A stretch of DNA of 64,000 bases from Leidyana gryllorum EB-2025a (taxonomy: Eukaryota > Apicomplexa): the NCBI GenBank assembly GCA_048772705.1, contig JBLWGC010000104.1:806001-870000 (forward strand). The letters are read 5' to 3'. Each line of letters begins with the position of its first letter. Position 1 is the first letter of the stretch. The translations under genes and the position numbers were made by a program. The notes beneath the pieces are model-generated. The model ran no database searches. It saw only the letters and a list, made by a program, of their open reading frames with translations, and was not told where the DNA came from. Shown piece after piece: positions 54,779 through 64,000 of the stretch.

Positions 54779-55159
54779 CTAGGGATCCCATCGTGGCCGA
54801 GGCACCGCCGATGGCTCGGGAGGCCGCATGAACAGCGGCCGCTCGAAATGGGGTGCCTCTTCTTCTGTCGTGCAGCAACTCCCCGATATGCTATTCTTCT
54901 CCTCCTCCTCCCCAGACGCGGTCGACAAGGCTTCCAATACAACAGGATGGATTATGGTTTCATTCTGAGCCTCCTCCTCTTTCGCCGCCATACACCTTAT
55001 GATGTTCAGTAATTCGGCACTTGCCTTCTCATTGACCGTGTCGCCATTCAGCGGGGTATTACAGATCAGATCGAGGAGCATTCGTCCTGCTTCCCTCCCG
55101 CCGTCCCTATTCTTGTGGTTGAGGTTCGGGAATACTGATTCTATCGATAGACTCTTCAT
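54779..55159 (-). CDS. Small hypothetical acidic protein, 126 aa
   Basis: One frame from the first ATG (MKSLSIESVFPNLNHKNRD). It has a helical middle (AGRMLLDLICNTPL, ASAELLNIIRCMAAKEEEAQ), an acidic Glu run and a Pro-rich end (PPEPSAVPRPRWDP). No family is recognised. It is divergent to the coiled-coil gene with 55 bp between starts. Confidence 0.5.
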   Translation of the reverse strand: MKSLSIESVFPNLNHKNRDGGREAGRMLLDLICNTPLNGDTVNEKASAELLNIIRCMAAKEEEAQNETIIHPVVLEALSTASGEEEEKNSISGSCCTTEEEAPHFERPLFMRPPEPSAVPRPRWDP

Positions 55160-55214
55160 TAAAGAAAATTGCAACTAGAACAAAATAAACTCTTAAACCC
55201 TTACGACATGCAGC

Positions 55215-56180
55215 ATGCCCCCGCTATACCCTTTTCACTCCTTCACATCCAATAGTCCCCCTCAACCCGTACTCTTGTCTATCTCCCCACACGGAGATCT
55301 CCTTTGCTTCTACCCAAAGTCCCAAGATGCACCCCCGTTCCTCGAAACTTTACCACAGCCGCAGGCATCTTTACCAGAACTACGCTCAGCAAACAATCAG
55401 AACAGCCAACCCCTATATGCCTTAGCCTTCCCCACCGGTCCACCTGACTTTCCCCTTCTCGTCACAGAGGACAAAACGACACGTGACGCTCTGTATGACG
55501 CCCTTCTCCGCACATACACCCGCGACTGGACGCTGGAATACCAGAACAAACTGTTGCGGAAAGCCTTAGCTGCTTCCAACCAACCCTTCCAACACAAAGA
55601 TCCACTGATCCAAGAAATAGCCCTCACACAAACGGTAAGCTGCATTACGGACGGACCGGTGATACAGACTGCGGCTGTTGCTGCTGCTGTGACCGTTGTT
55701 CAACGACGGCAACGTATTCAGCGGAACCTTTGATGAATGTCCTCAAATGTCGTGCCGTCTGTGTGTGTGTGTGTATGTGTGTTGTTCTTCGCCCGCCCAC
55801 TGTGACTGATATGACATGTGCAGTTGCTTCAAGCCACAGAGGAACGATTGATAGAGGTTTTGGAGGAAAACAGGCGATTAAGCAGCAGTACCAAAAGCAC
55901 GCGACGAGCGGCCATCTTCACCCGGGGAGAGCCTGTGGAAACAGAGATTGTATCTACTCCCACGGAGGTGGCTTCGCACCATCGATGCGGTTCCTCCAAA
56001 AAAGTGTCGCGAAGTGAGACCGCACCTCGTCACATTTCGGCGACTGTCAAGCCCCGGCCGCCGTCGCAGCTGTCGCGCTTCACCCAGGAACAGCAACAAG
56101 TCGACCCCCGAGATGTCTTGGAATACAAGAAGGGGTGGCTCCTCAATCAGCTCACCGAGCACCGGACTCTCCTCACCTGA
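55215..56180 (+). CDS. Hypothetical coiled-coil protein, 258 aa
   Basis: Two exons, 55215..55634 and 55824..56180, with a 189-nt intron rich in TG. The N-terminus is Pro-rich with TEDKTTRDALYDALLRTYTRDW. A probable coiled coil spans the junction (LEYQNKLLRKAL ... LLQATEERLIEVLEENRRLSS). The C-terminus is basic and Ser-rich and ends YKKGWLLNQLTEHRTLLT. No named family is recognised. Confidence 0.6.
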
Positions 56181-56200
56181 CAGCCCCAGCAAAGAGCAAT

Positions 56201-56461
56201 ATGGAGGATAGGCTGGACATTGAAATAGGCAGTTTGAGGGTGTGCATAATACATCACAGATCTGAATTGGCCCAGGGGGAATCCGGAGGAAAGGTGATTT
56301 CGTGGACTGCCACCAGCAATCCCTTCTTCCAGACGCCGTCGATTGTGTACCCTCCCGGCAGTCTCAATATCCCGCTGCAACGTGACACATTTATTGCCGC
56401 AACGCACCGCCGTAGCACTCACCGTCCTTCGCGTCGCCCCGCCACCCATTCACCCTCGTAG
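56201..56461 (+). CDS. Possible small protein, 86 aa
   Basis: An open frame from ATG 56201 (MEDRLDIEIGSLRVCIIHH) to 56461. The first 60 residues look protein-like; the last ones overlap the end of the convergent MORN gene (56419) and are low complexity. It might be an exon of something else or not a gene. Confidence 0.3.
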   Translation: MEDRLDIEIGSLRVCIIHHRSELAQGESGGKVISWTATSNPFFQTPSIVYPPGSLNIPLQRDTFIAATHRRSTHRPSRRPATHSPS

Positions 56462-57629
56462 ACGCCTCCGTCTTCAGCGCAATGAAACACTCCTGTCGAC
56501 AAACCGAACATAGGCTGCGACTCTTCCACTCTCACCTTTGCCATAGCGTTTGTCTTCTTTCCACTCGCCTTCGTAGCGGTTCCCATTAGCGTAAATAAAG
56601 ACACCGTAACCACAGGCCCGGTCGTCCTCCCACTGTCCTTTGAACCGGTCTCCGTTCGCATATATAAGTTCTCCTTCTCCGTGCTTCTTGGCGTCGATCC
56701 AGTCTCCGATGTACCGATCTCCGCGACAATATGTTAAAGTTCCACGCCCATGCACTCGATCGTTCTTCCATTGACCCTCGTAACATTCGCCGTTCTGATA
56801 CTGTAAGATGCCGTATCTGACCGTAAGCCAACATACATGAGACGCCCGCCAACCTGGTACCACGCCTACCCATCCTTCATATCATTCAACCATTCGCCTT
56901 CATATATGTTCCCGTTCGGGAATAGGAAACGACCCCGGCCCTGCATCTTGCCGTCGACCCACTCGCCTTCGTAAACTCCCCCATCTCCGTAGAGGTACTT
57001 GCCAGTTCCGTGCATCTTTCCTGGACGAAACACATGACACTGCTCTCCTCGTCCAAGAGCCCTACCAGCTTGCCAGTCGCCTTCATACTTCTCAACGACA
57101 ACGCCTTTAGGGTTGACATAGCTCACAGTGCCTTTGCCGTGCCGCTTGTCATCTTTCCAGTCACCCACGTAGACATCTCCTTCGGCGTACTTGTAAGTTC
57201 CACGTCCGTGCATCTTGCCGTCTAACCAGTCGCCCTCGTATATGTCTCCGTTGGCGTAGATGAGTTTGCCATAGCCGTTGATGCGTCCGTCCTCCCATTG
57301 CCCTTCATACCTGCAACAACAACCGTAGTCGCCTCACTCGACAAACGCATTTCCCCTACCGGTTGCCGGAGGCAAAGAGTGCCACTCCTTGACCATGGAT
57401 TTTGTCGTCTACCCATTCACCGTCGAAGAGCGCTCCATCGGCGTACGTGAAGCGGCCCCGGCCCTCACGTTTGCCTTGCACAAATTCACCCTGTCCCACA
57501 GCTAGTCCGAACACCACACGACTTTGATTCACGCACCTCGTACTTCTCGTTGCCTGAGTATATCAACGTGCCATGTCCGTGGAAAAGGCCGTCCTTGATT
57601 TGACCATGATAGGCATGGCCGGCCTCCAT
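56419..57629 (-). CDS. MORN-repeat protein, 14 units
   Basis: Five exons (57629-57537, 57490-57360, 57310-56870, 56816-56536, 56492-56419); 339 residues made almost wholly of MORN repeats. I count 14 units of the YEGEWxxGxxxGxG type, for example [42 protein letters not shown] and [14 protein letters not shown]. One unit is interrupted by [16 protein letters not shown] proteins tether membrane and cytoskeleton; in alveolates they sit at the basal complex and inner membrane complex, and others in cilia (radial spokes). Length and pure repeat content fit either. Splice sites were set by keeping the repeat period. Confidence 0.88.
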
Positions 57630-57732
57630 CTTGTCACAACTAGGTGGAAATTAGCTAATCACGGAAGCACATATTGCCACTAAGTTCGAGTGCATTGGAA
57701 AACGAACGCCCAAGAAACAACTACGACTGCCT

Positions 57733-59506
57733 TCACTCCTCCCCTTCAGCAGGAGTAGTATTGTCAGGTTCCAAAGGAGTGTAATGTATCTTAAGCTGGG
57801 GCTGCAGAGCATCTCGGGTGATAATGTACTGTCCGTCCTCATTGTTGTCCGACAACACTATATCCAACACTTCTCGGACAATACCCCAGGCGTTGCCAGG
57901 CTTCAGACCCATCTGGGCGGCCAAATCGCCCACCCGATGAGACTGAACCATCAACAATGAAAACTTCTCGTTACGCTTCGTAATCCAACCCAGTTTCAGC
58001 TGAGTGCATCCAGCCATCATGGCAGAGTAAATCCATCGGGTCATCTTGCAGGCGTTGTTTCGCAACTCAGTCGCCAGCAATGCTCCCTGCAGTCATAGTC
58101 AAATCTAAATCAACCGCCCACCCACTCGAACCACTCACCTTTGCAGTTGTCAAAGCACTCGACCAACTCAGGGTACCCGGACGGGTGCTCGGGCCCTCGT
58201 TCAGGGCGTGCACCGCAACGTATGCTTCCACATCTCCGTCACTGTCCACAATCACACCGTCCACTTCAGCTCGCACAGCCAACGTGATTGGTTTACCACG
58301 ACGACTGTTGGCGCCAGCGACGCCAGCGGCCTTGCCAGGGGGCAGCTTCACAGTCCTGTATCTGTAAGCCTTTCCTGGCGGAGTCTCGGAGTTCTCAACG
58401 AAAGGTAAAGGTCCGTGCTCTTCGAAGGACTTGTCAGTCTCAACAACCATTTGATGGAAGGCGAGGTTTGTCTTGGCAGCCTCAACACCAACTTCGTACA
58501 CACTCCGGACCTTTGTTCCCATCTCCATCGGAGGAGGGTCTGGCGAAGTCTCATTTACGGACAGCAGGTCCAGAGTGGACCCTTCGGTCTTATCAATGAT
58601 CACGCGGCCCTCAATACGCCAGCATCGCACCTGCCAAGCATACCGAGATTGAGGAGCAGCAAGCAAGGCGGACAAAGCTTGGTCAGTGACAATGACGTCA
58701 ATATCTTCATTCTCCTCCAGTAAGGTGGTAAGCACGATATCTGTCTGTGCTTGGGGTACGGTGGTGCTGTATTTCGTCGCAACCTCCAATCCCAATTCTT
58801 TCGGAGTCTTGGGGTTCACACGGTCATATGTCTGGTTGTACACTGCGCTCTTGCCTCTCCACTGTTGATCACTGATCTCGATGTCCTTCGGGACAACAGT
58901 ATATGGCGATAAGTTAGCCAAAGGCAGGTCCGTGACAATCTTCCACTCTGGATTGATCTCAACAGCACACTCAGCAGCCACAGCGCGAGCCCGAATGCTG
59001 CTCCAGCGATTGTTTTGTTGTTGATTCCTGTTTTGCTGATAGGCAGCACCAAGCTTGTCCTTCTTGCCACCACGAGCAAAGTTCTGTCTCTGTTGGAACC
59101 GTTGCTGCTGTTGTCGCTGTTGCTGCAACTGGCGTTGTTGCTGTTGTTGGGCTTGACGTTGAGCTTGTTGTTGTGCGGCCGTTTGACGAGCGCGTCCTTT
59201 CTGGAAGCGACTCTTCGCCTTGACGATACGGCTGGAATCAACCAGTGTGAAGTCCGTCGGCTCGCCTTGTGTGGGTGCCACTGGAGCGACGCGGCCCTCT
59301 CTTTGAGCGTTTAGGTGTTTCTGTGCGGTCCAGAATGTGAAATCGCAAGCACGTGCAGTCTTGTCCACACGCATCGAAGGGGCGAACGGAACCTGAAGGA
59401 CTTGTGACAAGCAGGCCTCCACCGCCTCATCGGGTAACTCCGTGGGTCTCCACCATACACGCTCTTTGAACAAAGAGGGTGGTACCACAAGACCTGGACC
59501 TGCCAT
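57733..59506 (-). CDS. EIF3D: Translation initiation factor eIF3 subunit D
   Basis: Two exons (59506-58139, 58086-57733), 52-nt intron; 573 residues. It starts MAGPGLVVPPSLFKERVWWR. Family segments follow: DKTARACDFTFWTAQKH, FQKGRARQ, WKIVTDLPLANLSPYTV, DQALSALLAAPQSRYAWQ, VRAEVDGVI and the well-conserved GALLATELRNNACKMTRWI. eIF3d is the cap-binding subunit of eIF3, at the mRNA entry side of the 40S. A Gln-rich insertion (about residues 108-140) interrupts the N-terminal part. The C-terminus is acidic (PAEGEE). TTTTTTTTGGCACC lies just upstream of the ATG. Confidence 0.93.
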
Positions 59507-59853
59507 CCTTGGTGCCAAAAAAAACAAATCCCCACAAAATCAGCTCAACATTGCACCCATGATGCTGAATGGAAAGCGAGTCCTCAAGGCAGTACAGTAG
59601 CTAGTCAGTCGTGATATGGTCAGCCAGAACCAAATCTCCAGTTTCCACACGTGTGTGCGACTTTTTGTTCGACTCCTTCGTATCACTAGATGAAGTTTGA
59701 GGGTAACACCACTTTATAACTCTTTGTGTGCCATGGCAGTAGACGAGTATCATAATTCGAGTAGTGCCGAGTGCTCCCACAGCTCCACGACGGCGAATCG
59801 CTCTCTGTAGTAGTATTAAGCAGGCACAGTGGGTGTGACAAAAAAAGGCCAGA
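59507..59853. other. Divergent intergenic region, no gene seen
   Basis: Between the starts of eIF3d and the large + strand gene. It contains an A8 tract beside the eIF3d ATG and an A7 tract (gacaaaaaaaggcc) beside the other ATG. I looked for tRNA or snRNA folds around 59600-59760 and found none. Confidence 0.5.
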
Positions 59854-62800
59854 ATGCTTGGGGCGTCAGACACTTTCCAGGTCTGTAGCCGACGGATAGC
59901 AGAATGGCAAGTTGCGCGGCACACAGATGCGGGAGTTCACGTGCTGGCCGATCCTCACTTGGAACCGACTGGCTTTGGAGCTTTATCACTCCGTGTTATA
60001 TCAGTTGCCCGAGCGGCACATGAGTGTTTGGCTTGGATTGGCACCCGTACTGTGGACAATCAGCAGCTGACACCCAACAGTGAAGAGCGAACTGAATGGC
60101 GAGGTTTATTCCTGAGCCTGGGCCGGATGGCTGTACCTTTGATGATTGAAGACTTCCAGACTGCGTCTCGTGTATTCGATGAACAACGGGCTGTGGGAGA
60201 GCCGGATCAGGCGATGAGCTCTGGCGCCTTAACAGTGATGACGTGGACGGCGGCTGCAGCCAGCTTGACGTTGGAGTTGGCGAAAACTCTGATGAAGATA
60301 TTGACTCCTGTGGCCGGAAATACCGCTTCTCCCAAGCCATTGGACTCTTCAGGGCTTCCAGAGTTGGGGTCAGTAGCTGCGGCTGCTCCAGACTCGTTGG
60401 AGTGCGAGTGGGAGCAGTTGATGGTGATACTGGCGTTGAAATACCAGGAAATGGCTGGATACCTGGATGCTGGCACCTTGCCGACGAACGTAGCCCAACA
60501 GGTCATTCTTCTTCTGGATTGTCTCACCAGTGCTGTAAAGGTTGACAAAGTGCGTCAGACCGCAATTGATGCCATTATGCGAGCGTACCTCAAGTCCATC
60601 GCCTCTTTGGTAGCTCAAGCTGTTGAGGCGTGTGTGGCTGTTAGACAGCCCAGCGGAACAGCGGATAACAGCTCGAGTGCACCCTTATTCTGGGGTTTAC
60701 ATCATCTATATGCGGAGAAATGGCAAGCGTTCCGAATGGCTATGAAGGTGGTGGGATCTTCTTATGACGAGTCGCAAGCAGACTATGCTCTTTTTGGTTC
60801 TGGTCCAACGTTATGGCGGAATCAGTTTGGGACCGAGATTAGTCCTGAGTTGCAAAGTGTGATATTGGCGCTGGAGAAGCTGGGAGTCATACACACAATG
60901 ACTGAAGCATTTCAGAGGGTGCTGCTGCGTATTGTGCACAGTGGGTCTGGAGAGAAGCAGATTGTTCACTACGAGGAGAAGGTGAGTAGGGGATGCCGGT
61001 GTGATTATTGACGTACCCGCCTTTGACACTGCAGCAAAAGTCCAGAACTATAAAGAAGACTCTCGAGACCATCAAGCAGTATGTTGATTACGCTGAGGGG
61101 GTGAAACCGACTTGGGTCACGGAGGTTGCCTTTGCTGTTTTGCACCGAGTAATCTATGCCCTAATCGCTGGCTACTACACCAGTCGCGAAGGAGAAGAGA
61201 TATCGGCGCTTGCCATAGCACCTCAGATGGCAATGCTGAGAATATGTCGCCACGCCCGACTGAGTGTCTCAGCTACGCTTCTGTCCACCACACCTCTGGT
61301 GGCCCTTTGTTACCATCGCAAGGCTCCTACCGGTATCAGCACCTTTGCTCTCGCCGATCTCGACAGACTCATAACACCCCCTGAGACACTTGAGACAAAT
61401 CATCGACAGTAAGTGTCTCGATTTTGATAAGGGTCTATGAGACTCTCCCCTCCTTCTCAGAGTTATCACGACGGTATTGTCGAGACGAGAGTTGATGCTC
61501 GCTGCCTCGGACCCGAGTGATGCGAAGGACGCTCCTCCCGAACAGGTCGTTGATACTCCGCTCCTTACTGTTTGTCAACACGAGGTCATCTTGACGTGGA
61601 TTGCTTTCGGTTGGGAGAGGAATACCAATTATGTTACGGCGAACCCCATGGATTTACGGTCGTCTGTGGATAAATTGCTCCCATCTTTCACCAGCCTCTG
61701 CCTTTTTGCAAGAGACTCTTCCGGATGGCTACACGCTCACAGTTCGGTCATTTTGCAGTGAGTGTGAGAATGTTTGAGTCGATCTCTCTTTCTTGTATAG
61801 CGCGCTATTGCACATGATAATGCAACGCATATTTGCAATGGCGATCAATTCGCCTCCACAAGTGTCCGATTGGGTTCAGAGTGCGGCAGCCACTGTCTTG
61901 GACCCGCTGTGTCAGTACGTCTGTTATCCGAGCACTCTGGCAGAAGCCACTCTCGCGGCTGGTGTCGCTGCAGAGACATTTGAACAATCTCTGGTGGGTG
62001 ACCTTCGTCTCCGTGACCGGTCGATCTATTATCCATTTGCTTCTTTTCCTGCAGCAACTTCTCTTCAAGATTGTAACTATTTCGACCTCGGCTAAGTTTC
62101 ATCAGATGACATTTCCCCTGATGACTTACTGTTTCGATTTCATGCGGAGAACCTTCGCATTGACATCGGAGATGCATCGCTTTGAAGCCCGAGAGACTCT
62201 GCACTCATCTACACTCCACCCGGTCCGAGTGCCTCCGACACACATCAAGAATTTGTTCCGAAATCTAGCTGTAAGAAATGCCTTAGCGGACAACTGGACT
62301 TATCTTGCCACCTCAGAGTTTGTCAAATTGCTGTGATATGTTCCAAGCAATACTCAAGAAGAAACAGAATTGTGATCTTCTGTGGTTCCCGGATCTGCCA
62401 CAATCAGCTATATCTCTCAAGTCATACATTAGATACGGCTCGACACATAATGTTGGCTGCGACGGTGTCGTATTCTGCCTGCAAAGGAGGGATCTGCAAG
62501 GGGTCTGGAGATTCTACAAAGCGTGGCTCAATTACGTTTACCACCGATGGAGTGACCTCATCCAGTCCAACTCAGCCACCTCTCTTCTCCACGAGCTGAA
62601 GAGTGTACTGGAGTGTGCCTCCACACTCAACCAATGGGACCGTATATACGTTTATAGACGTATACTAACCGAATGTATTGAGCGATTCCATCTGAAGCCG
62701 AGTTGTTATGCCGCAATCCTCGCGGTCGCAGCCGGCTGTGCAGACGATGTAAGTAGACGATGCTTCCCCCTCAGAGATTTCAACCCTATCTCTTTGATCA

Positions 62801-64000
62801 CAGATCTGCTTGAAAGGCTTCGCCTTAAGATGTGCATATGGTTTCCTCCATATCCCTCGACAAGACCGCGAAGAGCACAATTGGGTGTACCCATTTTCGG
62901 TTGAAGAAATACATTTTCTACAAACCCTCACCCTGAAGCGCAACGCTAACGGTTTCTGCAAGGAGCCTGCGAGTCCATGTGGCTGGTGAGCGTCTTTGCG
63001 GTCCGCCGTAGCCCTCCACTGTCATTCTTTATCTCTCTCTCTCCTTCAGGGGCGTCAATGCCATACTGCAGCACAGCTTCCCAAGTTTGTACCCAAATGC
63101 GCAGTGTCGCGGATGTGAGGTCCGAGCAGAGCACGGGAGTGCAATAGGTTTACAGGTCGTCTTGCTGCTCCACCACGACTGTCTCGCTCACTTTGGGAGT
63201 GTCAAGAAACACTGCGAGTTTCTCGAGGGAGTGCTCCCCGATTTGGACGACTTATTCCAGGACCCCATCTATCCCCTGTCTAATTACGTGCTCAAAACCA
63301 GCGAAGCTTACCGCATGAAAGAAACTATGCTCAAACACAGGGCCCAGAAGTGGGCACGTGAACGGGCAGTGGCCGCAGCCGCAGAGGCGGGAGACGATGA
63401 GAAGGCAGTGGATTATGAAGAAGAGTGTGACTTTTACTACAGTGATGACGAGGAAGGGGAGGCACCCCGTAAGGCAGATGGCACCGTTAGGATGGGCGAG
63501 TGGGAGAACAACTGGTATGATGACAGCTATCCTCCAATCAGAACCTGGGAAGCCAAGCCAGCCACTCAACAATGGAAGGGAGTGTTTGGCACCGGTCAAA
63601 GGAGAGCTCTTCGTGAGGCGCGAGGAGAAGATAAGCTCCTCGCCAAAGCGATACCAGACAAACTGGTCAAGTCAAGTCCAATATTCCATCTGGAAGGACT
63701 CCTATTTCTGCAGTCCCTTGCCTGGGCAACCGTCATTCGGTGTCACGACCACGTGCCCCAACTCCCCTTCATATGGACGCTCTGGGTTCTCGTCGCGTAA
63801 GTTGAAATTGTACCACTCTCATCATCGCGAATCTTCCTGTACAGTGGGCTGTATCCAAAAGAACAAGAGGATCCGGCGGCGGTATTGGATCCTTTGAGTG
63901 CAGAGGAGATGCGAGATGCTCCTGTCAAGGAGCCGACTACCAAACGTCTCGAGCTGTCCCGCGCTGGTCTCAGTAGGCTGGAAGGGATGGTGAATGACGG
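59854..64000 (+). CDS. Large helical protein, unknown function, 3' end outside window
   Basis: Nine exons fit without a break: 59854..60981, 61035..61408, 61461..61757, 61801..61993, 62055..62270, 62317..62748, 62804..62985, 63050..63796, 63845..64000; introns 43-64 nt; about 1241 residues so far. Long amphipathic helices dominate (for example VILLLDCLTSAVKVDKVRQTAIDAIMRAYL, in part), suggesting HEAT/ARM-like solenoid. Late in the protein there is an acidic stretch (DDEKAVDYEEECDFYYSDDEEGEAP, in part). No catalytic motif and no named family are recognised. It could be two genes joined, but no stop lies between the exons. Confidence 0.65.

Noticed and set aside
59600-59760. Possible small RNA between eIF3d and the next gene
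   Set aside because: No cloverleaf, snRNA motif or Pol III terminator in the right place could be found by eye.
1-64000. CRISPR arrays, insertion sequences, prophage or bacterial operons
   Set aside because: Spliceosomal introns throughout and eukaryotic gene families show nuclear DNA; no direct-repeat/spacer pattern or transposase was seen.

Overview
This is a stretch of nuclear DNA from a gene-dense protist. Almost every gene is split by very short GT-AG introns, most of them 38-60 nt. Genes lie on both strands with almost no space between them, and many encode secreted or membrane proteins with Thr-rich stalks. A ferlin, a MORN-repeat protein, a plant-type vacuolar sorting receptor, an integrin-beta-like A-domain family and GC near 50% fit an alveolate. 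Perkinsus or a relative is my best guess, but this is inference from style and gene content, not a database match. Gene models below were built by hand: each splice junction was accepted only if it kept reading frame and phase, and most give full-length proteins of known families.

Layout. 1-995: 3' end of an unknown gene; 1054-1125: tRNA-Cys. 1481-3415: two adjacent paralogues for secreted proteins with an 8-Cys C-terminal domain. 3745-4616 (-): METTL13-type methyltransferase, divergent from a ferlin (4618-9688). RFC2 (9708-11005), a membrane protein and an RG-rich protein follow on the + strand. 13605-15059 (-): WDR82/Swd2-like protein, divergent by 18 bp from TRMO, which heads a run of four + genes with gaps of only 11-25 bp (to 22549). 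22578-27479 (-): Fcf2 and a signal-peptide, cadherin-like, polytopic membrane protein. 27777-33341 (-): four tandem copies of a secreted integrin-beta-like A-domain protein on a 1437-bp unit, the most striking accessory region. 33621-42033: an exostosin-like GT47, a HAT-repeat RNA-processing protein, a PDI and PUS1, in divergent/convergent pairs. 42320-45975: Erv1-like oxidase, ankyrin protein and vacuolar sorting receptor. 46000-52934: polytopic membrane protein, small hypothetical, Dim1/TXNL4A, small secreted protein, TOGARAM-like TOG protein. 52911-57629: SMYD-like SET protein, small hypotheticals, coiled-coil protein and a 14-unit MORN protein. 57733-59506 (-): eIF3d. 59854-64000: a large helical protein running off the window.

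Functional themes. Housekeeping genes serve RNA processing and translation (Dim1, Fcf2, PUS1, TRMO, eIF3d, the HAT protein), replication (RFC2) and the secretory pathway (PDI, GT47, VSR, ferlin). Interspersed lineage-specific secreted proteins (8-Cys pair, A-domain array, small secreted protein) look like surface or host-contact molecules. The genome-architecture signal is strong: three unrelated divergent pairs have start codons exactly 18 bp apart, and a CCAAAAA/TTTTTGG tract recurs beside start codons.
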